A DNA stretch of 20,920 nucleotides from a bacterium UBP3_UBA6266. GTDB lineage: Bacteria; Auribacterota; UBA6266. Below the pieces are notes generated by a model, which worked only from the letters and a program-made list of their open reading frames with translations, was not told where the DNA came from and ran no database searches. Location of the stretch: the NCBI GenBank assembly GCA_002440765.1, contig DJVC01000115.1, forward strand, positions 1 through 20,920, read 5' to 3'. The stretch's first letter is position 1, and each line of letters begins with the position of its first letter. Positions 1-7,360 of the stretch are shown piece by piece. Made by a program: the position numbers and the translations under genes.

Positions 1-14
1 TAACATACATCCAT
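1..14 (-). CDS. possible start of the next gene downstream of plsC (truncated by window edge)
   Basis: Downstream of plsC the minus strand carries an AAGGAA sequence (about 16-21) followed by three closely spaced ATG codons at 14, 10 and 6. The ATG at 10 lies 7 nt after the GG of AAGG, the best spacing of the three. Only one to four codons are inside the window, so neither the frame nor the product can be read. In many bacteria cmk and plsC are followed by ispH or rpsA, so one of those would be the first guess, but nothing visible here confirms it. Confidence 0.3.
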
Positions 15-41
15 ATTCCTTGCAACAAATAAAGAAGCCTT

Positions 42-653
42 TCAGGAAGCCCCCTCCCGCAGGGCCTCTATCTCTTTCATAATCCGGATGGATACATCTT
101 CTATTTCTTCTTTGGAGGGTTTTGCTATTTGCTTGAATTGCAAGAGGTTGCCGTAATAGACTTTGACCTTCACCCCGAACCTGGGCGTCTTGGAATCGCG
201 GGGCCAGGCGTTGTAGGAATTCCGGATGTAGGCGGGAACAACCGGGACACCTGTTTTAAGGACAATGGCGCCGATGCCCAATTTGGGGTCCTGTATTTTC
301 CCGTCCGTTGACCTTGTCCCCTCAGGAAAGATGACAATACCTTCCCCTTCTTTTAACTTCTTCAAAATCATCTTTAAGGCCCCGACATCCGCGGCTTTAT
401 TATCAATCGGCATAGCCTGTATCATTTTAAGATACTTTCCCATAAACTTATTTCTGAAAAGAGTTTTTCGGGCAACAAACCATAATTTTCTTTTCACACA
501 GCATCCGACAAGCGGAGGATCCATATAACTGGCGTGATTACCCGCGATGATAACCGCCCCTTTCGCCGGCACGCGGTCTATATCATGCGTTTCGAAAGAC
601 CAGAATAACTTCGCAAAAACTTTTATAAGAAACCTGCTTATTAAATAAGTCAT
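42..653 (-). CDS. plsC: 1-acyl-sn-glycerol-3-phosphate acyltransferase (PlsC/LPLAT family)
   Basis: Transfers an acyl group to the sn-2 position of lysophosphatidate to give phosphatidate, the precursor of membrane phospholipids; acts at the inner face of the cytoplasmic membrane. The 203-residue protein has the two hallmark blocks of the family: the catalytic HX4D motif (H40 and D45 in NHASYMD) and the substrate-binding FPEGTRS at 109-115. A hydrophobic, basic N-terminus (about residues 3-20) fits membrane association. Length is normal for the short bacterial form. The ATG overlaps the cmk stop by 4 bp (ATGA), implying translational coupling; cmk-plsC is a common bacterial pair. Acyl-ACP versus acyl-CoA preference cannot be read from the sequence. 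Confidence 0.93.
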   Translation of the reverse strand: MTYLISRFLIKVFAKLFWSFETHDIDRVPAKGAVIIAGNHASYMDPPLVGCCVKRKLWFVARKTLFRNKFMGKYLKMIQAMPIDNKAADVGALKMILKKLKEGEGIVIFPEGTRSTDGKIQDPKLGIGAIVLKTGVPVVPAYIRNSYNAWPRDSKTPRFGVKVKVYYGNLLQFKQIAKPSKEEIEDVSIRIMKEIEALREGAS

Positions 654-1333
654 CTACCGGTCCGTTCCTTTATATACGAGGTTATTTTTCCCATTACCTG
701 CTCTATCGGCATATCGGTTGTATCAACATAAACAGCATCTTCAGCTTTTTTCAGGGGGCTGGTTTTTCTGGTTGAATCCTGATGGTCTCTTTTGGCGATT
801 TCCCGGGAGAGAGATTCAACATTCTTTTCCTCGCCTTTCTCTTTCATCTGATTGTGCCTGCGCTTTGCCCTTTCTTCGATACTTGCGTCAAGATAAAATT
901 TGCACTCGGCGTCGGGAAATACCACTGTCCCGATATCTCTTCCCTCAAGCACAACACCGCCCTTTTCCCCCATTTTACGCTGCAGCGCGACCATAGCTTC
1001 TCTGACCTCCGGAATTTTTGATACCGTTGAGGCAACCTTGTCTATTCCGGGCCGGAAAACAAGCCGGTTAGATTCAACACCGTCAATAAAGATTTTTGTT
1101 TTGCCGTTGATGTTTTTAAACTCTATTTTCACCGCCTGCGCGGTTTTAGTTATCGAAACAGTGTCTTCAAGCGATATGCCAGATGACATAACTTTAAGAG
1201 CCACCGCCCGATACATCGCTCCGGTATTTATATAGGAATAATGTAATTTTTCGGCTAAAAGTTTTGAAATGGTGCTTTTTCCCGAGCCCGCGGGTCCGTC
1301 TATGGCAATAATGGGGTTCATTCTGTTTGGCAT
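650..1333 (-). CDS. cmk: cytidylate kinase
   Basis: Phosphorylates CMP and dCMP to the diphosphates using ATP; cytosolic pyrimidine salvage and CDP supply for phospholipid synthesis. The 227-residue protein has the P-loop GPAGSGKST at 13-21, the NTGAMYRA block soon after, and the Cmk-type GRDIGTVVFPDA block, all typical of the bacterial enzyme. The ATG at 1333 is preceded by GTGGAG (1341-1346) with a 7-nt spacer; a second in-frame ATG four codons on has no better ribosome site. It is separated from aroA by a 72-nt gap holding a degenerate repeat and a possible weak promoter, so it may be expressed partly independently. Adjacency of aroA and cmk is common in bacteria. Confidence 0.96.
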   Translation of the reverse strand: MPNRMNPIIAIDGPAGSGKSTISKLLAEKLHYSYINTGAMYRAVALKVMSSGISLEDTVSITKTAQAVKIEFKNINGKTKIFIDGVESNRLVFRPGIDKVASTVSKIPEVREAMVALQRKMGEKGGVVLEGRDIGTVVFPDAECKFYLDASIEERAKRRHNQMKEKGEEKNVESLSREIAKRDHQDSTRKTSPLKKAEDAVYVDTTDMPIEQVMGKITSYIKERTGR

Positions 1334-1350
1334 TTATAATCTCCACAACT

Positions 1351-1402
1351 ATTAAAATACAAAATTCGAAGCACGAATATCAAAACAAATTCAAAATACA
1401 AA
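1351..1402. repeat. degenerate AT-rich intergenic repeat, copy 1
   Basis: The aroA-cmk gap contains AAATTCGAAGCACGAA followed by A/C-rich AAACAAATTCAAAATAC. A related element occurs in the only other sizeable gap (9868-9902). On the minus strand, GATATTCGTGCTTCGAATTT here and GGATTTCATGCTTCGGATTT there agree at 15 of 20 positions without gaps, including an unbroken TGCTTCG. Both copies are intergenic. From memory, similar AAATTCGAAGCACGAAATTCG-like strings are dispersed in intergenic regions of several uncultured bacterial lineages; I could not verify this here. Confidence 0.5.
1354..1383 (-). promoter_or_regulatory. possible weak sigma70-type promoter upstream of cmk
   Basis: On the minus strand a TTGATA (1378-1383) and a TATTTT (1354-1359) are separated by 18 nt. 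Both deviate from consensus and the sequence is very AT-rich, so a chance match is likely. The location, in the only gap of the left transcription unit longer than 20 nt, is the main support. The elements lie partly inside the repeat at 1351-1402. Confidence 0.25.
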
Positions 1403-1405
1403 AAG

Positions 1406-2707
1406 TTACCTGGTAATTTTCTTCAGCATTTCTTCAAAACCGGGAAATGAGGTGTTGATAAATTCAGCGCCTTCAATCGAAGAATTTTTATCTGAGGTCA
1501 ATGCTCCTATTGCCATAGCCATCGCTATCCGGTGGTCTCCCTTGCTGTCAAATTTGCCCGCTTTGAATTCAGAAGGGCCGTTTATAATCATTCCGTCATC
1601 TGTTTCCTGAATATCTGCCCCGGCGGATTTTAAATTACTTACAATATTAGAAATCCTGTCGGATTCTTTATGCCTTAATTCCCCCGCGTTCCTGATTACA
1701 GTTGTGCCTTCCGCAAATGTCGCGAGAAGCGCAATAACAGGAATTTCATCGATGCTATTGGGAATTATTTTTCCCGAAACCTCAACCGCATTCAGCGAAG
1801 ACTCCTTGATAAAAATATCGCCAACCTGCTCACTGTAATATCCCGTATTATCATAATTGATTTGGACATCCGCTCCCATTTTATGGATGATTTTCAAAAA
1901 ACCGGTCCTTGTAGGGTTTAACCCGATATTTTTTATCAGAAGCTCGGATTTTTTTGTTACCAGCGCCGCCGCGATTAGAAACGCCGCGCTTGAAAAATCA
2001 CCCGGTACAATTATGTTCGCGCCATGCAGTCTCGCTTCCGGATTAACAGCCACCGATTTCTCCGTCACAAGAATCTTGCCGCCCATAAATTCAATAAGTT
2101 TTTCGGTGTGATCCCTGCAGGGCAAAAGCGAATTTACTATGGTCGTGCCATCGGCGTTCAAACCGGCAATCAATATGCAGGATTTAACCTGCGCGCTCGA
2201 AACGGGCATATCATAGAAAATCCCTTCAAGCATCCCGCCCTTTATTTTGAGAGGCGCCGTGATATCATTTTTATCTTTCGCCGGCGCACCGGATACGTTA
2301 CACCCCATCATAGAAAGCGGTGTAATGATTCTTGACATCGGCCTCGCGGAAAGAGATTCATCGCCCGTAAGCACGGCATTTATAGGATATCCGGCAACTG
2401 CTCCGGCCGTAAGTCTCATTCCCGTTCCGGAATTTCCGAAATATAAATCTTTGCCGGGGGTTTTTAATCCCTTCTTCCCCGCGCCTTTTATTTTTATAAG
2501 CTTGCCGTCATCTCTTATGTCAACCCCGAGATTACGGAAAACCGATACAGTATTCAGACAATCATCACTTCTCAGAAAACCCCTGATCTCAGAATTCCCT
2601 TCCGCAATCGAAGCAAGTATTATCGCTCTGTGGGAGATAGATTTATCACCCGGTAAGTTCACTTCACCGGTAATTTTAGAAACAGGGTTGATGTGAAGGT
2701 TGCTCAT
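1406..2707 (-). CDS. aroA: 3-phosphoshikimate 1-carboxyvinyltransferase (EPSP synthase), class II-like
   Basis: Joins shikimate-3-phosphate and phosphoenolpyruvate to 5-enolpyruvylshikimate-3-phosphate, the sixth step of the shikimate pathway; cytosolic. The 433-residue protein is full length. Visible blocks: GDKSISHR at 20-27, GNSGTGMRL at 91-99, SAQVK at 171-175, RDHTE at 198-202, NPTR at 264-267, catalytic D320 in the IDEIP block, RHKESDR at 345-351 and GDHRIAMA at 390-397. The SAQxK, RxHTE and NxTR blocks are the pattern used to define class II (CP4/Bacillus-like) enzymes, which tend to tolerate glyphosate; the Gly in GNSGT is retained, unlike the Ala in the Agrobacterium CP4 enzyme. The ATG overlaps the tyrA stop by 4 bp. 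Confidence 0.97.
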   Translation of the reverse strand: MSNLHINPVSKITGEVNLPGDKSISHRAIILASIAEGNSEIRGFLRSDDCLNTVSVFRNLGVDIRDDGKLIKIKGAGKKGLKTPGKDLYFGNSGTGMRLTAGAVAGYPINAVLTGDESLSARPMSRIITPLSMMGCNVSGAPAKDKNDITAPLKIKGGMLEGIFYDMPVSSAQVKSCILIAGLNADGTTIVNSLLPCRDHTEKLIEFMGGKILVTEKSVAVNPEARLHGANIIVPGDFSSAAFLIAAALVTKKSELLIKNIGLNPTRTGFLKIIHKMGADVQINYDNTGYYSEQVGDIFIKESSLNAVEVSGKIIPNSIDEIPVIALLATFAEGTTVIRNAGELRHKESDRISNIVSNLKSAGADIQETDDGMIINGPSEFKAGKFDSKGDHRIAMAMAIGALTSDKNSSIEGAEFINTSFPGFEEMLKKITR

Positions 2708-3573
2708 TTCTTTAAATGTTCGACGATTTTATCCCGTTTTATTTTCGACTCTTCCAACAGTTTCTGAAGTGTATTCTTATCTTCTTTTTCCAAAGCATCG
2801 ATAATCCTGTTGATTTCTTTCACAAATTCTTTTGCCGAAGAGAGGATTTCTTTTTTATTATCCACAAATATGTCTACCCATAAATTCGCAGGCGATGACG
2901 CTATTCTGGTCGCGTCTAAAAATCCGCCGCCGACCAAATTCGCGTCCATATCGACATCGGCGTTTGCGGCTATAGCACGGACAAGCGCATATGCCGCAAG
3001 ATGTGGCATATGGCTTATTTTAGCCAGTATTTTATCGTGCTTTTCGGGGTCCATCTCGATACACTTAGCCCCGAGCATCTTCCAAAAAGAATGAGCCCTG
3101 GCAACAGCAGCGTGAGGCGTTTTGTCGGTCGGTGTAATAACACATACCGCGTTATGAAAAAGCCTGTCAGTAGCCGCAGAAACGCCCCGTTTTTCAGTGC
3201 CCGCAATAGGATGGGAGCCGATAAAAAGCGCTTTATTCTCAAAAATCTTCTCGAGTTTCTGGACTATGCTTTTTTTTGTGCTGCCTACATCGGTTACAAG
3301 ACATTCTTTTGAAATAAGGTTTGCTATGGATTCGGCCTTATCCGCTATTGCGCTTACGGGAGTGCACAGGACAACAACTTCCGCCCCTGTTACCGCCAGA
3401 TCAAGATTCAGTGTGGCAGAGGTGGCGGCGCCCGCTTTAATAACTTCATCCACGGCGCTTTCCCTTCTTACAACCGCTACGATTTTTTCGGAAAGTTTAT
3501 TTGTCAGCAGAGTTTTCCCGATTGAGCCTCCTATAAGACCCGGACCTACAATAACGACTTTTTTTAACTTCAT
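2704..3573 (-). CDS. tyrA: prephenate (or arogenate) dehydrogenase
   Basis: Oxidatively decarboxylates prephenate to 4-hydroxyphenylpyruvate (or arogenate to tyrosine), the committed tyrosine-branch step; cytosolic. The 289-residue single-domain form has the Rossmann motif GPGLIGGS at 10-17, the family signature GSHPIAGTEKRG at 119-130 and the SHMPH block at 187-191. There is no fused chorismate mutase and no C-terminal ACT domain; the chorismate mutase activity is supplied by the neighbouring pheA. The end of the second beta strand reads VVRRES, with arginines rather than an acidic residue, which suggests NADP rather than NAD as cofactor (inference by analogy with the SRQQ stretch of the NADP-dependent cyanobacterial enzyme). 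Separated by 1 nt from the DAHP synthase gene. Confidence 0.95.
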   Translation of the reverse strand: MKLKKVVIVGPGLIGGSIGKTLLTNKLSEKIVAVVRRESAVDEVIKAGAATSATLNLDLAVTGAEVVVLCTPVSAIADKAESIANLISKECLVTDVGSTKKSIVQKLEKIFENKALFIGSHPIAGTEKRGVSAATDRLFHNAVCVITPTDKTPHAAVARAHSFWKMLGAKCIEMDPEKHDKILAKISHMPHLAAYALVRAIAANADVDMDANLVGGGFLDATRIASSPANLWVDIFVDNKKEILSSAKEFVKEINRIIDALEKEDKNTLQKLLEESKIKRDKIVEHLKK

Positions 3574-3574
3574 C

Positions 3575-4588
3575 TTATAATTTTCTCCCGGATGCTGTTA
3601 TGATAACCCTGATATCCTCGATTAATTTGCTGAATTCTGCAAAGTTAAGCGACTGGGCCCCGTCCGACGCCGCTTTTTCAGGGTTTGGATGTACTTCTAT
3701 CATAAGCCCGTCCGCTCCTGCCGCGATAGCGGCTTTACTCATCGGAAGAACAAGGCTTCTCTTTCCAGTAGCATGACTCGGGTCGACTATCACCGGCAGA
3801 TGGCTCAATTCCTTAATCAACGGAACGGCGCTCAAGTCAAGCGTATTCCTCGTCATATCTTCAAATGTCCTTATACCGCGTTCACACAGTATGACATCCT
3901 TATTTCCTCCGGCAAGAATGTATTCCGCAGACATCAGGAATTCCTTTATTGTAGAGCTCAAACCTCTTTTCAGAAGAACAGGTTTTTTGCAAAGGCCCAC
4001 CTCTTTTAAAAGGTAAAAATTCTGCATATTCCGCGCGCCTATCTGTATAATATCACTGTATTCTTCTACAAGCCGGACATCGCGTGTATCCATAACTTCC
4101 GTAACAATCGGCAAACCGGCTATTTTCCCGGCTTTGGCCATAAATTTCAGGCCTTTATCCCCCAGTCCCTGGAAACTGTAGGGAGACGTTCTCGGTTTGA
4201 AAGCTCCACCTCTAAGTATATGCGCGCCGGCTTTCTTTATATGTTCAGCCGTATCGATTATCATCTTTTCATTTTCAACGGCGCACGGCCCCGCCATTAT
4301 CACTTCCGTGTTTCCCCCTATTTCAACACCGTTAACATTTATTACGGTCCTATCGGGTTTAAATTCTTTGCTTACCAGTTTATAGGGCTTTAAAATCGGC
4401 ATAACTTTTTCAACGCCTGAAAAAGCCTCGAGAGGAGTGTTTCTTATAATATCCTCATCGCCGATTACGCCGATAATAGTCCTTTCCTCTCCCTCGGAAA
4501 CCATCGGAGTGAGTTTTAACTCTTTTATCTTTGATATAATATGGTCTTTCTGTTCTTTTGTAATTCCGGGTTTTAAAACAATAATCAT
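3575..4588 (-). CDS. aroF: 3-deoxy-7-phosphoheptulonate (DAHP) synthase with N-terminal regulatory domain
   Basis: Condenses phosphoenolpyruvate and erythrose-4-phosphate to DAHP, the first step of aromatic biosynthesis; metal-dependent, cytosolic. The 337-residue protein belongs to the type I-beta/KDO8P-synthase-like family. Residues 1 to about 70 form a ferredoxin-like (ACT-like) domain as in the Thermotoga enzyme, where it mediates Tyr/Phe feedback inhibition. The barrel follows: AGPCAVE at 99-105 (metal ligand C102), KPRTSPY at 131-137, then GARNMQNF, LKRG, CERGIRTFE, DPSHATGKR (His ligand) and EVHPNPEKAASDGAQS (Glu and Asp ligands). GGAGG with a 7-nt spacer precedes the ATG, lying inside the end of hisC; the two genes abut with no gap. 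The exact effector cannot be read. The symbol follows common usage; aroG or aroA(f) are also used. Confidence 0.96.
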   Translation of the reverse strand: MIIVLKPGITKEQKDHIISKIKELKLTPMVSEGEERTIIGVIGDEDIIRNTPLEAFSGVEKVMPILKPYKLVSKEFKPDRTVINVNGVEIGGNTEVIMAGPCAVENEKMIIDTAEHIKKAGAHILRGGAFKPRTSPYSFQGLGDKGLKFMAKAGKIAGLPIVTEVMDTRDVRLVEEYSDIIQIGARNMQNFYLLKEVGLCKKPVLLKRGLSSTIKEFLMSAEYILAGGNKDVILCERGIRTFEDMTRNTLDLSAVPLIKELSHLPVIVDPSHATGKRSLVLPMSKAAIAAGADGLMIEVHPNPEKAASDGAQSLNFAEFSKLIEDIRVIITASGRKL

Positions 4589-5692
4589 TTATTTTCCTCC
4601 GGTTTGAGTCATAGCAATTTTCAAATTTTTAATGAACTTTCTGTTTTCCGCGGGCAGCCCTGCGGTAACCCTGATATATTCATTTAACCCGTAAGCTCCC
4701 ATCGGCCTAACAATAATACCCTTTTCAAGCAGCATATCAAAAAACTTTTTTGAGTCGCCCGTTTTAATCAGAATGAAATTAGTGGAAGTCGGAACAAATT
4801 CCAGGCCCATTTCGCGCAGATTCGAAACTATATAATCAATTCCTTCCTCATTAATCTCCAGTGTCCTTTGTACATGCCTGCAGTCGTCTAACGCGGCCAA
4901 AGCGGCAGATTGGGCGACAGAATTGACATTAAAGGGTTGTCTTGCTTTATTCAATGTCTCGATTATCGACTTATTCCCGACCGCGTAACCCACTCTGAGC
5001 CCCGCAAGACCGTACATTTTTGAAAACGTCCTTAATATAATGAGGTTTTTTCTCTCCGTGGAAGCTTTTACCAAGTCGGGAAAAGTCTTTTTATCGGCAT
5101 ACTCATAGTAGGCTTCATCCATTACAATAAGAACTTTTGACGGCACCTTTTCTACAAACGCTTCAACCTCATCCCCGCGGTTCATTGTTCCCATAGGATT
5201 ATTGGGATTGCACAGGAAAACGATTTTTGTATGCTCTGTCAAAGAATCTGCCAGTTTTTCCAGGTCTATCCTGTGATTTTTCAATCCTGTTTCTATAGTT
5301 TTAATACCGTAACTGTGCGCTATAATCCGGTAAATAACAAAAGAAGGAAACCCATATGCTATATTGTCTTCCGGAGATGACGCATACGAATGTATAGCAA
5401 GAAGAATTAATTCGTTAGACCCGTTGCCCATGCAGATGTTCTCGGGTCTTACATTAAGAGCGGCAGAAAGCTTTTGGCACAGGTAATATGACCCCGATTC
5501 AGGATACAGGTGGACTTTTTTCAAGGCGCGGTAAGCGGCCTTTAAAGCAAGAGGCGAGGGCCCCAGCGGGTTTTCGTTGGAAGCCATTTTAATTACTTTT
5601 TTTAAACCCAATTCACGTTTAACTTCCTCAATCGGCTTGCCGGGTGAGTAGGGATTCAGCGAAATAATATGTTTTTTTGGCAAAGGTATCAT
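4589..5692 (-). CDS. hisC: histidinol-phosphate/aromatic aminotransferase (class I/II, PLP-dependent)
   Basis: PLP-dependent aminotransferase of 367 residues, the usual HisC length. Visible landmarks: SNENPLGPS at 38-46, NPNNPMGT at 162-169, DEAYYEY at 192-198, and FSKMYGLAGLRVGYA, where K225 is the Schiff-base lysine and R233 the substrate-carboxylate arginine. HisC-family enzymes also transaminate phenylpyruvate and 4-hydroxyphenylpyruvate. Because it sits between pheA and the DAHP synthase gene, with no his genes in view, its main or additional job is probably the last step of Phe/Tyr synthesis (inference from context; Bacillus has a comparable hisC-tyrA association). Its 18-nt leader is pure A/T with a single G and no Shine-Dalgarno match, so its translation may depend on that of pheA. 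Confidence 0.9.
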   Translation of the reverse strand: MIPLPKKHIISLNPYSPGKPIEEVKRELGLKKVIKMASNENPLGPSPLALKAAYRALKKVHLYPESGSYYLCQKLSAALNVRPENICMGNGSNELILLAIHSYASSPEDNIAYGFPSFVIYRIIAHSYGIKTIETGLKNHRIDLEKLADSLTEHTKIVFLCNPNNPMGTMNRGDEVEAFVEKVPSKVLIVMDEAYYEYADKKTFPDLVKASTERKNLIILRTFSKMYGLAGLRVGYAVGNKSIIETLNKARQPFNVNSVAQSAALAALDDCRHVQRTLEINEEGIDYIVSNLREMGLEFVPTSTNFILIKTGDSKKFFDMLLEKGIIVRPMGAYGLNEYIRVTAGLPAENRKFIKNLKIAMTQTGGK

Positions 5693-5710
5693 AAAACATT
5701 TATTTTAAAT

Positions 5711-6775
5711 TTAAAACACTCTGGGATAAGATCCCAATATTTTGACATATTTGCAGTGTTTGGAAATATCCCTGACACATTTTTTAATTTTTTCATCTTC
5801 CACATATCCGTCAAAATCCACGAAGAAATAATATTCCCACGCCCTTTTCTTTGAAGGCCTTGACTCGATTTTTGTAAGATTTATTTTCATCTTCTTGAAC
5901 GGCTGCAGTAATTCATAAAGGGCCCCGACTTTATCTTTTATCATAAGAAGGACCGAGGTCTTGTTTTTTTTGCTTTTTTTGCTGTAATTCTTTCCGACAA
6001 TCAAAAACCTGGTCTCGTTATGCGCCGTATCCTGAATGGAACCCGCCAGGATTTTCATATTATATTTTTCCGCGGCAAGACTGCTGGCAATGGCCGCGGC
6101 ATGTTTTTCTTTCGCGGCCCTTATAGCGGCGGCTGTAGTGCTGGACGCGGGAATATATTCCAAACCCGGAAGGTTGGCTTCAAGCCATAATCTGCATTGT
6201 CCGAATACTTCCGGCTTAGAGTATATTTTCTTTATCGAACCCAAAGCGCAATTGCCTATAAGATAATGCGTTATCTCCAGATAAATTTCAGCGCATATTT
6301 TAAGGTCCGAATCAATAAACATATCAAGAGTATGCGTCACTCCCCCTTCTATCGAATTCTCTATCGGAACAACCCCGTAGTCGGCGTTTCCCTTCTCGAC
6401 AAGGTTGAACACATCCGAAATGGAAACCGCGGGCAGGTATTTCACGGAAGAACCGAACTTTTTAGAAGCAGCCATCTGTGTGAATGAAGCCTCAGGCCCT
6501 AAAAAAGTGACAGTTATATCTTTTTCCAGCGCGAGAGAGGCGGACATTATCTCCCTGTAGATATTTTTAAGCGAATTTTTGTCAAGAAGGCCTTTGTTAA
6601 TCCTGGAAATATTGCTGTAGACCTCTTCTTCTCTCGAAGCCGAATAATATTCCGCTTTGTGTTGTTTTTTTATTTTAGCGACTTCATGCACAACTCCGGC
6701 GCGCTCATTCAACAGCTGAATTATTTTTTTGTCAACGGAATTAATCCTCTGCCTTAGATTTTTTAATTCCTTCAT
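5711..6775 (-). CDS. pheA: bifunctional chorismate mutase / prephenate dehydratase (P-protein)
   Basis: Converts chorismate to prephenate and on to phenylpyruvate; cytosolic, first committed enzyme of the Phe branch. Three domains in 354 residues: AroQ-type chorismate mutase at 1-85 (R10, R25 and K36 match the active-site Arg/Arg/Lys positions); prephenate dehydratase at about 88-262 with GPEASFT at 93-99, PIENSIEGGV at 137-146 and NETRF at 253-257 (the TRF catalytic motif); and a C-terminal ACT domain at about 273-350 with GALY at 284-287 and ESRP at 304-307. The latter two motifs bind phenylalanine in regulated enzymes, so feedback inhibition by Phe is expected. A lysine-rich linker (about 262-272) joins the last two domains. 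I chose the ATG at 6775: GGAGG at 6781-6785 is 5 nt upstream, whereas the in-frame GTG at 6778 would leave only 2 nt. Confidence 0.96.
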   Translation of the reverse strand: MKELKNLRQRINSVDKKIIQLLNERAGVVHEVAKIKKQHKAEYYSASREEEVYSNISRINKGLLDKNSLKNIYREIMSASLALEKDITVTFLGPEASFTQMAASKKFGSSVKYLPAVSISDVFNLVEKGNADYGVVPIENSIEGGVTHTLDMFIDSDLKICAEIYLEITHYLIGNCALGSIKKIYSKPEVFGQCRLWLEANLPGLEYIPASSTTAAAIRAAKEKHAAAIASSLAAEKYNMKILAGSIQDTAHNETRFLIVGKNYSKKSKKNKTSVLLMIKDKVGALYELLQPFKKMKINLTKIESRPSKKRAWEYYFFVDFDGYVEDEKIKKCVRDISKHCKYVKILGSYPRVF

Positions 6776-6786
6776 CACATCCTCCG

Positions 6787-7341
6787 TTATTTTAAAGAAG
6801 AAAACTGACTTAATTCCTCTATCCTGGGTAATTCTTTGATATTAGTAAGGCCAAAATATTCAAGGAACTTCTCGGTTGTAGAAAATTCAAACGGGCGTCC
6901 CACAACATCTTTTCTGCCCGATATCCTGATAAGATTCTTATCAAGAAGGCTCTTTATGACGCCGTCCACATTAACCCCCCTTATAGATTCTATATCGGCT
7001 TTGATAATCGGCTGTCTGTAAGCGATAATGGCCAGTGTTTCAAGGGCAGGCTTTGACAACCTGGACGGCTGAGCCTGGTATATCCTCTTTATATACTCCG
7101 CGTATTCCGGCCTTGTAATCATCCTGAAACCGCCTGCCACTTCTTCAAACAGGAAAGGTTTGCCTGAATTCCTGTATTCATCGTTGATGGCGTCTATCAC
7201 TTCTTTCACTTCCTTTTTTCCGACGTTATCTTTGCCTTCAAAAGCTTTTAATATGTCATTAACGCTCAGAGGTTCCGCGGAAGCGAATAAAACAGCCTCC
7301 ACTATATTTTTAAGATTTTCTTTTGTGTTTACCGGCTCCAT
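6787..7341 (-). CDS. scpB: segregation and condensation protein B
   Basis: Winged-helix (kite) subunit of the SMC-ScpA-ScpB condensin that compacts and helps segregate the nucleoid. The 184-residue protein shows the family features in order: an N-terminal IVEAVLFASAEPLS block at about 13-26, FRMITRPEYA in the middle, then RLSKPALETLAIIAYRQP, the GRPFEFSTTEKFLEYFGL block and the short Leu/Pro-rich tail after NIKELP. Length is normal. It follows scpA by 19 nt, the usual gene order, and precedes pheA by 11 nt, placing condensin and aromatic genes on one transcript. An AGGG lies just upstream of the ATG. The SMC subunit is not in the window. Confidence 0.95.
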   Translation of the reverse strand: MEPVNTKENLKNIVEAVLFASAEPLSVNDILKAFEGKDNVGKKEVKEVIDAINDEYRNSGKPFLFEEVAGGFRMITRPEYAEYIKRIYQAQPSRLSKPALETLAIIAYRQPIIKADIESIRGVNVDGVIKSLLDKNLIRISGRKDVVGRPFEFSTTEKFLEYFGLTNIKELPRIEELSQFSSLK

Positions 7342-7360
7342 ATCGTCCCTTCTCCGCTTG

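Noticed and set aside
6776..6778. GTG one codon upstream of the pheA ATG as the start
   Set aside because: It would leave only 2 nt after GGAGG; the ATG at 6775 has a 5-nt spacer.
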